From Acidobacteriota bacterium (GTDB lineage: Bacteria > Acidobacteriota > Polarisedimenticolia > Polarisedimenticolales > Polarisedimenticolaceae), in the NCBI GenBank assembly GCA_029861955.1, contig JAOTYK010000021.1:1-64000 (forward strand): a stretch of 64,000 bases of DNA, in the 5' to 3' direction. The notes beneath the pieces were generated by a model. That model saw only the letters and a program-made list of their open reading frames with translations, did no database searches and was not told the origin of the DNA. Shown here piece by piece: positions 33,593 through 42,738 of this stretch. Both the position numbers and the translations under genes were made by a program. How positions within the stretch are numbered: position 1 is the stretch's first letter; each line of letters starts with the position of its first letter.

Positions 33593-33624
33593 GGGGAAGA
33601 ACGCCGTGACTCGACCGTTTACGT
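33593..33624. repeat. Dispersed ~32-bp repeat, copy 3
   Basis: It matches 25495-25526 at 30 of 32 positions. It lies 15 bp past the stop of the minus-strand PaaK-like gene and just upstream of the FkbM gene. Confidence 0.8.
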
Positions 33625-33639
33625 AAATATCGGGGCAAC

Positions 33640-34986
33640 CTACTGGAATGGTGCTTTTAGTTGCAACCCCTTCACAGCCCTAAATTTTCCTGATCGTTCG
33701 CGAGGGATCTTCTCGACAAGATTGATTTCGATTGTCATTTCGAAACCCATATCTTTCTGAATTCTTTGTCTAAGCCGGTTAATCGCTTGTTCGGACAATT
33801 CACATACAGGAATTAGTTTTATGTGAAGTGTTGAGAGTGAAGACTGATGCACCTGGAACTGCCGCACATCGACTCCGTGCTGCGTGAGTTCCTTGAAGAC
33901 ATAACTGAAGTAGGCTGGATGGAAATTGCGACCCGCTGGAGTTTGAATAATGTCATAAACACGTCCATAGACACCACTGAGGACAGGTAATCCTCTTCCA
34001 CATTCGCAGGCGTCCGTCGCAATTCTGCCCATGTCCCCGATGCGGTATCTGATTAATGGAAACATATGATTATTCAATTCGGTGACGACAAGCTCTCCTA
34101 ACTCCCCGGGTTCACAGGGATTTCCTCTGGCATCGATTACTTCGACAAGAACATTCTCAGCGCTGATGTGCAATTGGCCTAGCGGACACTCGTGAGCAAT
34201 AGTGCCTATTTCCCCCGAACCGTATTCGTTATAGACCTTGACACCGAAACTTGACTCAAGCGAATGACGCGCTTCCTCGGTTAGCTCCTCGGCGGTTGTA
34301 ATGATGCTGTGAAGGCTTGGTGGCACGACAAGTTTGTTTTCAGCGAGAAACTCACCAAATAGTCGAATCAGTGAGACATACCCATATAGGTATCGCGGCT
34401 GAAATGCACTGAGTGCTTGGTAGTGCGCCATGAAAGTCGATTCATCGAAGTCGAACGCATAAATTCGATGGCGGTTGTTAATGAAATCAACTAACTTCGC
34501 CTCCATTCGAGCATTGCCGCCTTGCGGCATGCCCCAGAATCGCCCCTGTGGGTCGCCGATGTCTATTCCGGCCCAGGAATAGCCACGCCAGAGGGCGGCG
34601 CGTTCCATTGCCATCGCCTCTGAGTCTTTGTATAGCGTCATCGGCTCCCAAGTGGACCCCCCCGTTGTCTTAACTGAGTGCCGAAATCTACGACGCGCGA
34701 CAAAGTTAGACTTATTCTCGATGAGATCCTTCTTGTTAACAAATTCCAACTCGCTGATTTCAGCAAGTCCATTCAGGTCTATATCTGCAAGAGTTCTTGC
34801 GTAATGTGGGACGTTATCCTTGGCGAAAGTCACTAGTTGGAGGAAGCGGGCATGTTGTCGCTCTCGGACTATTCGTGGAGCGTCCCACTGTGACTTCTGG
34901 TATCGCCGTAGGTAGCGACCCACCTTCTCACCCCTCAGCCAGACGACCGGAAAGAACAGGCAGAACTTGGCGAACGCGGGGTGCAT
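33640..34986 (-). CDS. PaaK/CapK-like adenylate-forming enzyme (phenylacetate-CoA ligase family)
   Basis: From ATG 34986 the protein is 448 aa; earlier in-frame starts add a Cys-containing tail without family support. It has the ATP-binding TTGGSTWEPMTLYKD, YGYVSLIRLFGEFL, and the acyl-adenylate site YNEYGSGEIGTIAHEC, ending with RERSGKFRAVKGL near the catalytic Lys. EPS-locus members (CapK) are thought to activate a carboxylic acid for attachment to sugar or another acceptor; substrate unknown. A paralogue lies at 39349-40710. Confidence 0.82.
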   Translation of the reverse strand: MHPAFAKFCLFFPVVWLRGEKVGRYLRRYQKSQWDAPRIVRERQHARFLQLVTFAKDNVPHYARTLADIDLNGLAEISELEFVNKKDLIENKSNFVARRRFRHSVKTTGGSTWEPMTLYKDSEAMAMERAALWRGYSWAGIDIGDPQGRFWGMPQGGNARMEAKLVDFINNRHRIYAFDFDESTFMAHYQALSAFQPRYLYGYVSLIRLFGEFLAENKLVVPPSLHSIITTAEELTEEARHSLESSFGVKVYNEYGSGEIGTIAHECPLGQLHISAENVLVEVIDARGNPCEPGELGELVVTELNNHMFPLIRYRIGDMGRIATDACECGRGLPVLSGVYGRVYDIIQTPAGRNFHPAYFSYVFKELTQHGVDVRQFQVHQSSLSTLHIKLIPVCELSEQAINRLRQRIQKDMGFEMTIEINLVEKIPRERSGKFRAVKGLQLKAPFQ

Positions 34987-35421
34987 CGTGCACACATGAT
35001 ACTCGGATTTACATCCCGGACAGTGGCTTGAGGTCGTCGCGCTGTAAGTACTGTGGCGCCGATACATCGCTGGACGGGTCACCGCCATCGGAAGATCCAA
35101 AGTTGACAGGATATCCAGCTGACATGGTCCCCGAAATCTGACCCAGCAGGATGCGTTAGTATTTTCGCTGATCTTTCTCCTGAAGAGGGCGTACGCGCTT
35201 CACGAGGTGGAGGCGAGTAGCCGTCGAGATCCGCAATCGGTGCTTCGCATGCGTTTCCGGGACATGGCGGGCCACTTCAACAAACCGTTTCTCGACAATC
35301 CGGTGCGACTAAGTAATATGTCTTAGAGTGGAAACAAGTTGACCCAGAATGTTTGGACGAGAGTTCCGGAATTGAATCGGGCAGCCGTCGGCACTTGGGG
35401 TGAAGGAAACTGATTCCGAAG
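34987..35421. other. Intergenic stretch, no recognised gene
   Basis: This 435-bp gap lies between divergent genes. The plus strand is open from about 35140 to 35325, with a reading AYALHEVEASSRRDP, but I do not recognise it and it lacks a start with a ribosome site. It may be a decayed gene or IS. Confidence 0.35.
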
Positions 35422-36450
35422 ATGATAGTCGGGAACGAACCAATCAAATTGCGCACCAGCCGAGTGATCTGGATCACGTGGGAGAATCAGCGTCGATCTG
35501 TAGAATTGGCGAGTGCGCTAGGAGCTAAATTATTTCTGCTTGCTCAGTCATCTTCGGATATTCCAAATCGTGCGCTACGCTACACTTGGTTATCACTTAA
35601 GACACTCAGAGCGATTTGGAGTGCGTCGCCGCGCCTTGTGTTCGCACAGAATCCGTCACTTTTCCTAGCCGCCCTACTTTGTGTTACTCGAAAACTGCTG
35701 AACTTTAAGTTAATTGTCGATCGGCATTCCAGCTTCAAGTTCGACAAGAGTGGCAGCTTTAAGTGGAAACTGTTTCACGCGGTTAGTTGGTTTACTATCA
35801 GAAATGCTGATTTGACGGTAGTTACGAACGCGTTTCTGGCGGGGGTCGTCCGGGACAACGGTGGTCGGCCATTTGTGCTTCAAGACAAACTTCCGACTCT
35901 CACCACGGGGCGAGCGAGCAAACTTCCCAACCTGTGCAATGCGGTGATGATTTGTGGATTCGGTGAAGACGAGCCAGTCTTGGAAATGATCGAGGCAGCC
36001 CGAAACCTTCCGTTGGGATGGCATCTGTCGATTACGGGAAAACCTAGTGCGTATATCCAAGCATGGCTGAAAGAGAATGTTCTTCCGGAACAAGTCGAAT
36101 TCTGCGGATTCCTACCAGAAAGAGACTACCAAACGTTACTCCGCTCAGCGGATTTGCTTATTACACTGACTCGGAACGAACATACGCTGAACTGCGGCGC
36201 CTATGAGGCAACCACGTTGGGCAAGCCGATGGTTCTATCCAATACTCGCGCAATACGCGAATACTTCAACAAGGGCGCCGAATATTGCAATCCCAACAGC
36301 GATTCCATATCGGCCGCATTGCTAAGAGCGACCCAGAACAAATCCCGCCTGGCCGACGAAGCGACCTTACTACGATCCGAGTTGAACAGTTCGTGGCTGC
36401 ATAAATTCGCCGACCTCGTCGATACCGCGAACGCATTAATTGCCAAGTAG
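35422..36450 (+). CDS. Glycosyltransferase (GT4-like)
   Basis: The 342-aa product lacks the first Gly-rich loop of classic GT4 enzymes but has KLIVDRHSSFK, WHLSITGKPSAYI, VEFCGFLPERDYQTLLRSA and the donor-site GAYEATTLGKPMVLSNT (E-x-GxP). This suits beta-glucosyl/mannosyl transferases of the EPS type. It is a single plus-strand gene among minus-strand neighbours. A GAAGG-like ribosome site lies 15 bp before ATG 35422, so the start is only fairly certain. Confidence 0.78.
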   Translation: MIVGNEPIKLRTSRVIWITWENQRRSVELASALGAKLFLLAQSSSDIPNRALRYTWLSLKTLRAIWSASPRLVFAQNPSLFLAALLCVTRKLLNFKLIVDRHSSFKFDKSGSFKWKLFHAVSWFTIRNADLTVVTNAFLAGVVRDNGGRPFVLQDKLPTLTTGRASKLPNLCNAVMICGFGEDEPVLEMIEAARNLPLGWHLSITGKPSAYIQAWLKENVLPEQVEFCGFLPERDYQTLLRSADLLITLTRNEHTLNCGAYEATTLGKPMVLSNTRAIREYFNKGAEYCNPNSDSISAALLRATQNKSRLADEATLLRSELNSSWLHKFADLVDTANALIAK

Positions 36451-36761
36451 ATCCGAAGTGGGAAAGCGTTCGTTGAATCGTTCGCCTCAGTCAATCCCCC
36501 CACCCGCTACGGTGCTATAGCGTCTTTCTCTTTCGAAACTGAAGCCCCGCCTTACGAAATTGAAGCTAGTCTGTACAAGAGACGCTTACAATTCAACACT
36601 ACTATTGCCGTAAAGTGTTCCATCGTCGCAGCTCATAGAATTTTATTGAGAAATGGGCCTTTTCGGATGTGTTGGCACCTACCTTGCGTTAACTCGCAAA
36701 CGAACTCATACTGGAAACGGTAGCGAGTCGTGGGGAATGGACTTTGCAAAGAAACGGTGAG
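36451..36761. other. AT-rich leader of the secreted-protein gene
   Basis: This 311-bp gap holds the sigma-54-type promoter described separately and otherwise no gene. A GGTGAG lies just before the chosen ATG at 36762. Confidence 0.5.
36672..36687 (+). promoter_or_regulatory. Sigma-54 (-24/-12) promoter
   Basis: TTGGCACCTACCTTGC has the invariant GG and GC exactly 10 bp apart, matching consensus TGGCAC-N5-TTGC at every core position. It lies 74 bp upstream of the secreted-protein ATG. Sigma-54 control by PrsK/PrsR-type regulators is known for several exosortase-A EPS systems. No enhancer site was sought rigorously. Confidence 0.65.
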
Positions 36762-37934
36762 ATGCAAAATAACTTAGTCGGCTCCGCCTGTAGGTTTCCG
36801 CCTCATGTTTTAGCCCCGTTGCTGCTTGCCGTCTCAACTTTAAGCTTGAACGCCAGCCCTCAAATTGAGAATGTCTCCGGTGCAGTAATTCATGGGGAAA
36901 GCCTTGTACTGTCTGGAACGGAATTCGGCACCAAGTCCCCAGCGGCACCTATCAAGTGGGACGACTTCGAGGCGGGAGCGCCGGGTGCTGACCTGAGCGG
37001 GTGGACGCTATATTCGAGTGGCGGCACCGTTCCAAGATACGTCGATACACCCGTTCGCACGGGCAGCACCCGGTCGGCGCACTCAGACTTTACTGTGCCA
37101 AACAATTATAATTGCTCATTCCAGTTGCTTGGAGGTAGCTGGTCAACTCTGTTCATATCGTTCTACCACCGCACGGATTACTCATGCTATTCCGGTGGTG
37201 CCTGCTACGAGGGGCAGGGCGCTCGGAACTCCAAGGTGATGCGTATCGAGGGCAATAATGGGTCACTTGGTAGCCCCCAGGGTGAGGGGGTTCCGCTTCT
37301 TGCAATCCCCGAAAAAACCAAGCCAAACAACGGCACCGATGTATCAAGCATAAGAGTGCAGTACGACCCTAGCCTTGTCGGCGACACTCATTATTACGGT
37401 GGATCGTGGAACCACCAGTCATGGGAACAGGCGACGGTTCATATTGATATAGCCCCATCTGCACCCAACAAGGAACTGCACTATTGGCGAGACTTCCAGG
37501 ACGTTACTCGATACGATTCAAACGCGGATGAGTTACAACAAATGGGACTCGGCGGTTCAGTCTTTAACGAAATTAAACTGGGGTTCTACTTTTCCAGCGG
37601 TTCGACTGCTAATCGCTACATCGACGATGTATACATCGACAACACCCGGGCTCACGTAGAGATTTGCGACACTTCAACCTACGCCGCTCGTACCGATTGC
37701 GCGATGCAGATTCCAACTACTTGGAGTTCGACAAGCATCGGCGTAACAGTTAACAAAGGTTCTTTCGATGCCAGCCAAGAGGCTTATATCTACGTCACCG
37801 ATTCGGCTGGCAATGTCAATACCAACGGCTACCCTTTAACCTTTGGTGCAGGCGGTGGTAATAATTCCGAGACTGCACTGCCCCCAACAAACGTCAAGCG
37901 AGCCGACAAATTACCGACACCTGGGCAAGAGTAA
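36762..37934 (+). CDS. Secreted protein with jelly-roll/polysaccharide-lyase-like fold, function unknown
   Basis: From ATG 36762 the product is 390 aa with a plausible signal peptide (LAPLLLAVSTLSLNASPQ). Residues ~25-60 resemble an IPT/TIG start (IENVSGAVIHGESLVLSGTE). The middle is beta- and aromatic-rich (WSTLFISFYHRTDYS, YGGSWNHQSWEQATVHID, NRYIDDVYIDNTRAHVEI), which suggests a concanavalin-like sandwich. It ends without a TM or PEP-CTERM signal. Its position inside the EPS locus and its sigma-54 promoter suggest an exported polysaccharide-binding or -cutting protein (inference). Confidence 0.65.
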   Translation: MQNNLVGSACRFPPHVLAPLLLAVSTLSLNASPQIENVSGAVIHGESLVLSGTEFGTKSPAAPIKWDDFEAGAPGADLSGWTLYSSGGTVPRYVDTPVRTGSTRSAHSDFTVPNNYNCSFQLLGGSWSTLFISFYHRTDYSCYSGGACYEGQGARNSKVMRIEGNNGSLGSPQGEGVPLLAIPEKTKPNNGTDVSSIRVQYDPSLVGDTHYYGGSWNHQSWEQATVHIDIAPSAPNKELHYWRDFQDVTRYDSNADELQQMGLGGSVFNEIKLGFYFSSGSTANRYIDDVYIDNTRAHVEICDTSTYAARTDCAMQIPTTWSSTSIGVTVNKGSFDASQEAYIYVTDSAGNVNTNGYPLTFGAGGGNNSETALPPTNVKRADKLPTPGQE

Positions 37935-37970
37935 GTAACCCTCTTTCGCAGCTAGTTCCCAACCGCTTGT

Positions 37971-37993
37971 AGCGATCCTAGGCGCAGATCGCT
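37971..37993. terminator. Stem-loop between convergent genes
   Basis: A perfect 7-bp inverted repeat (AGCGATC 37971-37977, GATCGCT 37987-37993) with a 9-nt loop lies between the converging secreted-protein and O-antigen-ligase genes. No T-run follows on either strand, so its termination role is only suggested by position. Confidence 0.4.
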
Positions 37994-38008
37994 CACAGGT
38001 GAATTCAA

Positions 38009-39352
38009 CTACAACTTCTCGAACGACGGAGAGTATTCTTCGATTCGTTGCGCGTTGAATAAGATACTACGAAGCGAAATTGCGAATCCCAATGCTAGCC
38101 ACCAATAAATTTCATAGAGATCCATTCCAAAAAGTCCGAGTGTCAAACGGATTAGTATGAACGCCTCGACGGCCCGAGCTGTCGCCATGATCAACGTGAG
38201 ATCGCCCGCGCGAAGCTTCGCTGCCTTCAGCCTTTTGCTGCCGTTGATCCTTCCCAGCAACTCGGCAGCATGCAACCGCGTGCGGCGCAGACTTCGTAAC
38301 ATCGAGAATACGAACATTCCAAAAACAATCAGGCCGTGAATACCAATATTTGTCGCGACTTCCAAGTAGAGATTGTGCGTATCCTGTAATCGTCCGAAAC
38401 GCTCGAATCGTGCTTTTGGGAATCCGGCAACTCCGACGCCAAGTGGATTCTCCTGGAGAATCACCCAGGCATCCTTGAGGATCTGGATGCGAGCACCTGA
38501 GGAGTTGCCTTCAGCCTCCTCCAGCGTAACGATTGACGCGGCTCGCTCAAGGTAGCTCTTGGGGATCGCAAAGAAAGCCACAACCGCGACCATCGCAATT
38601 GCCGTAAACGTTCGCACCCGTTTGGGGCTATGCCAAACGATGATCAGCATTAGCGCAACAACACCAACATATCCTGTGCGAGAACCGGTGAAAATTAAGA
38701 CGTGAATCGACAGTAGCGCCTGGAGAATCAACAGTGCTCGGAGTCCTCGCGACCTCACAACCGGATAGAGGTAGATAACAAACGGTAATGTGCCTAGCGC
38801 CCAACCGGAAAATGAATTCGGGTGGGCTATCATCCCGGTCGAGCCGTGAAGACGCATGATTCCCTGGTTCTGCCACATCAGGCCACCGGTAATGTGCCCC
38901 ATCAAACCCTCCTGCCCGAGCTTTAGCCAGGCAAAGAGCAGGGCACCGAGTATCCAGCGAAGATGGCGCGGACTCTTTACAAACGTCGCGATAAACACTG
39001 CGATGAAGATAAGTTTGAGAACGCGCTCCGAAAAGATGAACCACGAACGGTCAGGGTCTACCGAAAAGATGGTATGTAGCCCCAGGATGACAACGAGTAT
39101 CCATGTCCACGCGACTAGAGGTTGATTACTTTGGCCTCTGGCGGCGCCGCCCAGCCAGCGGAAAACAGTTGCGACAATTAGAAGCGAGGCCAGTATAAAT
39201 TCGAATCTGACCGCACCCAGAATGGACCACCTGGTGCCAATCTGTAGGTACCATGCTGCGACGTAAACACTTAACGACAACACCATCCAAGAGGGCACCG
39301 GAGGGTAGTCTGCCAGCTTCTCCGAAGTCACGTGATGCCGTCCCTCAGTCAT
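38009..39352 (-). CDS. O-antigen ligase / Wzy-type membrane protein
   Basis: The product (447 aa) has about ten hydrophobic segments and a large loop in the Wzy_C region with FTGSRTGYVGVVALML and NPLGVGVAGFPKARFERFG, as in O-antigen ligase/polymerase family proteins and exosortase-A-associated O-ligases. I chose ATG 39352, which overlaps the upstream stop (ATGA), over 39376. It is the last gene of the 13-gene minus-strand operon. It probably polymerises or ligates the glycan on the periplasmic side. Confidence 0.82.
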   Translation of the reverse strand: MTEGRHHVTSEKLADYPPVPSWMVLSLSVYVAAWYLQIGTRWSILGAVRFEFILASLLIVATVFRWLGGAARGQSNQPLVAWTWILVVILGLHTIFSVDPDRSWFIFSERVLKLIFIAVFIATFVKSPRHLRWILGALLFAWLKLGQEGLMGHITGGLMWQNQGIMRLHGSTGMIAHPNSFSGWALGTLPFVIYLYPVVRSRGLRALLILQALLSIHVLIFTGSRTGYVGVVALMLIIVWHSPKRVRTFTAIAMVAVVAFFAIPKSYLERAASIVTLEEAEGNSSGARIQILKDAWVILQENPLGVGVAGFPKARFERFGRLQDTHNLYLEVATNIGIHGLIVFGMFVFSMLRSLRRTRLHAAELLGRINGSKRLKAAKLRAGDLTLIMATARAVEAFILIRLTLGLFGMDLYEIYWWLALGFAISLRSILFNAQRIEEYSPSFEKL

Positions 39353-40710
39353 GGGTATGTTTGCGCGACACGACATACGGAGAATCTGAATTTACCTGAC
39401 GCCTCGGGTAGAATTCGATCTGTCAGTTCAAAAGCGACAGAGATGCCTTCGCCAAATGCCGCAACGAAGACTGCGGTTAGTTGGACTTCCAATGAGCGAT
39501 CTAGGTCGCCATCCAGAACCAACCGAAGTCGAAATTCCGCTACCGTTTCCTGGACGATTTGCATCTGACGAATCCCCGGGAACTTCGTCAGTGTGTTTTC
39601 GATCATCGAGATTCCTGCAACCTTCGAACCGTCCGTCCTGAAAAGGAAATCTGCGATGCGGCCCGATAGACCTTCCATCATGGGTAGTCCTCTGCCACAA
39701 GGACATGCTTCACTGCTAGGAACACCCATATCTCCGACTTCATAACGGACGAAGGGCATGGCCAGGTTTTGCAAGTCAGTTACCACTATCCGCCCCGACA
39801 CTCCGTCCTCGACGGGTATTCCGTCGTCATCAAGAAACTCGATAATCAGGTGTTCGACGTTGAGGTGCATGCCATCGTGAATTTCGCATTCCGACCCAAT
39901 GAGACTTACTTCTTCACAGCCGTATCGATCGGTAACAGGGACACCCAGGATACGTTCGATCACAATTCGCTCGGGCTCCAACAAGGACATCGACGTCGCG
40001 ATGATCGCCTTCGGTGTGACAGTGTCCAGGCCTAGCGCCTCAAGCTCCAGAGCCAATTGATAGATCGAATGAGCATGACCGAACAGCAGCGTTGGTTGCA
40101 CTCGGTTCCATGCCGTCGCAAATTCATGTGTGGTTTGAGCGGATAGTCGCATTGTATCGAGTACAACGGTCGGATCCAGCAGCGCTGCTCGAAGTCGCTG
40201 CTTGAGGCCGGCAGGCGGCTTCGCATTGCCCCACAGTGCACCCAAGGGCTCGCCGACTCGCCAACCACTCCACTGATCATGGCGCCAAGCACAAGCATTG
40301 CGTCGCTCACTACAGTCTTCGGTGATCCACAGCCGAAGCGGCTCCCCTGTTGAGCCGCCGGTTCGAAATTCCATCAGATCGGACTTGCGATAACCGTCAG
40401 AAAGAATCGCATCTCCGGCCGCGCGAATCGTCGGCTTGTCCAACGGAGCCAATTTACGTAACTCTGCCAAAGGGTCCACGCCAGCGACATTCACGCCATA
40501 CTCACGAAAGCGACATCTATAAAACTCGTTGTTATCGGCCAGATGGTTCAACAAATTCGACAAGCGTTTGCTCTGCAACTCGAACAGTCTTGCAGTAGGC
40601 AGATATTGTGAGGACTGCAATTCGGCAAGGTACGACAACCGAGAACTTCCCGAGTAAAGACATTGAAGCGGCAACAGGATGTTGCGGCGAATGACGGACG
40701 GAATGTTCAT
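39349..40710 (-). CDS. PaaK/CapK-like adenylate-forming enzyme (second copy)
   Basis: The 453-aa protein has the ATP loop TGGSTGEPLRLWITEDC and the adenylate site TDRYGCEEVSLIGSEC, with SGKFRFSVCRVAQ at the C terminus. It is paralogous to the enzyme at 33640-34986 by layout but clearly divergent. It overlaps both neighbours by 4 bp, so it is a fixed operon member, unlike the mosaic copy. Predicted to activate an acid for transfer to the polysaccharide or a carrier; substrate unknown. Confidence 0.82.
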   Translation of the reverse strand: MNIPSVIRRNILLPLQCLYSGSSRLSYLAELQSSQYLPTARLFELQSKRLSNLLNHLADNNEFYRCRFREYGVNVAGVDPLAELRKLAPLDKPTIRAAGDAILSDGYRKSDLMEFRTGGSTGEPLRLWITEDCSERRNACAWRHDQWSGWRVGEPLGALWGNAKPPAGLKQRLRAALLDPTVVLDTMRLSAQTTHEFATAWNRVQPTLLFGHAHSIYQLALELEALGLDTVTPKAIIATSMSLLEPERIVIERILGVPVTDRYGCEEVSLIGSECEIHDGMHLNVEHLIIEFLDDDGIPVEDGVSGRIVVTDLQNLAMPFVRYEVGDMGVPSSEACPCGRGLPMMEGLSGRIADFLFRTDGSKVAGISMIENTLTKFPGIRQMQIVQETVAEFRLRLVLDGDLDRSLEVQLTAVFVAAFGEGISVAFELTDRILPEASGKFRFSVCRVAQTYP

Positions 40711-41825
40711 GGAGAGGCCGTTTCTGTAAGTAAGGCCTCGATCCGCCGTAGCGCCGATGACCAGCTAAATTCGTCCTGGGCCCTTCGGCGCGAGGCTTGC
40801 CCCATCCGACGCCGCAGATCGGAATCCGCAATCAACCGTCCAATCCGATCCGCCAGTGCGCTCGCATCGCCGGAAGGGACCAGGTAGCCGTTGTCTTCCT
40901 TGACCAGGTCCCTACTCTCACCCACATCGGTTGTGACAACCGGAAGACCCGCAGCCATCGCCTCAAGAATCGCATTCGACAATCCCTCGCGATCGGACGA
41001 CGAGACTGCAATGTCCAGGTGTGCCAGATACGGCTTCACGTCCTTGACGGCGCCGATCATGAATACGTCGTCCTGCAAACCGGCACGGGCAATATGGTTT
41101 TCGATCCGGGCTCGCTCCCTGCCATCTCCAAGAATCAATAGTTTCACGGGTCGACCGTTGGGCCGTCCCCCGAGGATCTGGAGTGCGTCGATCAGTAAAT
41201 CAATTCTCTTCACAGGTTTGAGATTGGCCACGGCACCGATCCAGATCGCCTCGTCGCCACTCCGGATAGGCTCGGGCACGGGATAGGAGTCCGCAGGTAA
41301 GTCGACACCGTTGGGGATAACATGAACCCTGGACGGATCAACCTGTTCCTCTTCGACCGTGTAGGCCTTGACTTGTGTGCCGTTTGCAACGATCGCATGG
41401 AAACGTCGGTTGATAATCGGGCGTAATGCTCTAAACAGTGAGTGATACCACGGATGTTCGCCCGGCATTCCGGTATCGCGCCTGGCCGATAACAGCGCCG
41501 GAGCGGACTCCAGATTCACTCCGGCAAGACCCGCAAGCAGGATCGACTCTTCCAGAAATGTTTGCACGACGGCATACCTGCGTGATGTCAATAAATGCCG
41601 ATAGCGAAGCAAGACTCGAGGAAATGAAGGGCTGAGGAATCCTCGGTAATTGAGAACCCAGACTGGACAAGGCAATGGATTCGCCTTCATCCAGGGCGAA
41701 CTACGCATTACGATCAATTCGGGTTCGAAGCGACGCCGATCCAGTCGCCGCAGGATTGCCAGTAACTGACGCTCGGTCCCCCCCTTATCGGATCCGATGG
41801 TATCGACTAGAAACGCGACTCGCAT
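40707..41825 (-). CDS. Glycosyltransferase family 4
   Basis: From ATG 41825 the product is 372 aa: MRVAFLVDTIGSDKGGTERQ, then IGAVANLKPVKRIDLLIDAL and the donor-site REGLSNAILEAMAAGLPVVT (E-x7-E). This is the GT4 layout of EPS-locus sugar transferases (EpsD/TIGR03088-like). The ATG lies 4 bp after the GT2 stop. Confidence 0.88.
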   Translation of the reverse strand: MRVAFLVDTIGSDKGGTERQLLAILRRLDRRRFEPELIVMRSSPWMKANPLPCPVWVLNYRGFLSPSFPRVLLRYRHLLTSRRYAVVQTFLEESILLAGLAGVNLESAPALLSARRDTGMPGEHPWYHSLFRALRPIINRRFHAIVANGTQVKAYTVEEEQVDPSRVHVIPNGVDLPADSYPVPEPIRSGDEAIWIGAVANLKPVKRIDLLIDALQILGGRPNGRPVKLLILGDGRERARIENHIARAGLQDDVFMIGAVKDVKPYLAHLDIAVSSSDREGLSNAILEAMAAGLPVVTTDVGESRDLVKEDNGYLVPSGDASALADRIGRLIADSDLRRRMGQASRRRAQDEFSWSSALRRIEALLTETASP

Positions 41826-41829
41826 CGGG

Positions 41830-42738
41830 CTACCCATGCCCCCGTGGCAATCGCCGAATGGCGAGCCGCAGCAGACCCTTTATCGCAGAGAATTGGAATG
41901 GACGACTGCGCAATGATCGAGCATGGCAACGCCACGCCTGTGTCCGATCGACACGTTCGTAGTAACGTCCACGGTTCGCCCAGGTATAGGCATGCGCTCT
42001 GCGCAAAACCGAGGGGGGAACGACCCCCGGATGTTGACTGAGGAACCGCTCCATAATTCGGTCGCAGCAAGCCTGACGACGCTCACGATTCTTTGACATC
42101 TGCCCGGCGTGGCCAACGCGGTAGCTGAACAACGGAGCATCGACGAAATCGAACTTGTAACGAATCGAAAACCGTAACCAGAGGTCCCAATCGATTGCCA
42201 TGGCGAGGTTCTCGTCAAACACACCTAACTGTTCGAAACATTCCCTTCGCACGACCGATGAACTAAACGGGACAAAATTATCAAAAATCAGGGAACCCGT
42301 AACATCGCCTCGCCGAGGCAGAAGATACTTGTTATTCGATGAAGAACCTACGGGCTTACCCGCCTCATTTACTTGCCGCGAACGGCTGAATACGACTCCG
42401 GCGTCGCCACCTTCTAGAAGTTCGACCTGACGTTGCAGTTTGTCTGACTCCCAGTAATCATCGGCATCGAGGAACGCAATGTACGCACCCCTTGCGAGAC
42501 GAATGCCGTCATTCTTGGCCTTCGCCTGACCACCATTCTCCCGCTCGTGGAGACGGATGCGCTCCCCAGCCACGAACTCCCGCGCAATCTCAACGGAGTC
42601 GTCCGTGGATCCATCGTCAATAACAAGGACTTCGTAATCGCGGTAGGTCTGTGCCAACACCGACTCCAGGCAACCCCTCAGAAACCGGCCGTAGTTGTAG
42701 CAGGTAACGACAATACTGACGGACGGCACAACGCTCAT
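41830..42738 (-). CDS. Glycosyltransferase family 2
   Basis: The 302-aa product starts VSIVVTCYNYGRFLRGCLES with VIDDGSTDDSVEIA and the metal site AFLDADDYWESDKL. It has no membrane anchor. Start overlaps the upstream GT4 stop by 4 bp. Typical soluble inverting transferase adding one sugar to the lipid-linked repeat unit. Confidence 0.88.
   Translation of the reverse strand: MSVVPSVSIVVTCYNYGRFLRGCLESVLAQTYRDYEVLVIDDGSTDDSVEIAREFVAGERIRLHERENGGQAKAKNDGIRLARGAYIAFLDADDYWESDKLQRQVELLEGGDAGVVFSRSRQVNEAGKPVGSSSNNKYLLPRRGDVTGSLIFDNFVPFSSSVVRRECFEQLGVFDENLAMAIDWDLWLRFSIRYKFDFVDAPLFSYRVGHAGQMSKNRERRQACCDRIMERFLSQHPGVVPPSVLRRAHAYTWANRGRYYERVDRTQAWRCHARSLRSRPFQFSAIKGLLRLAIRRLPRGHG

Noticed and set aside
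25495-33624. The dispersed 32-bp repeat as true integron attC sites
   Set aside because: No GTTRRRY/RYYYAAC core pair and no integrase in the window; kept only as an unexplained repeat.
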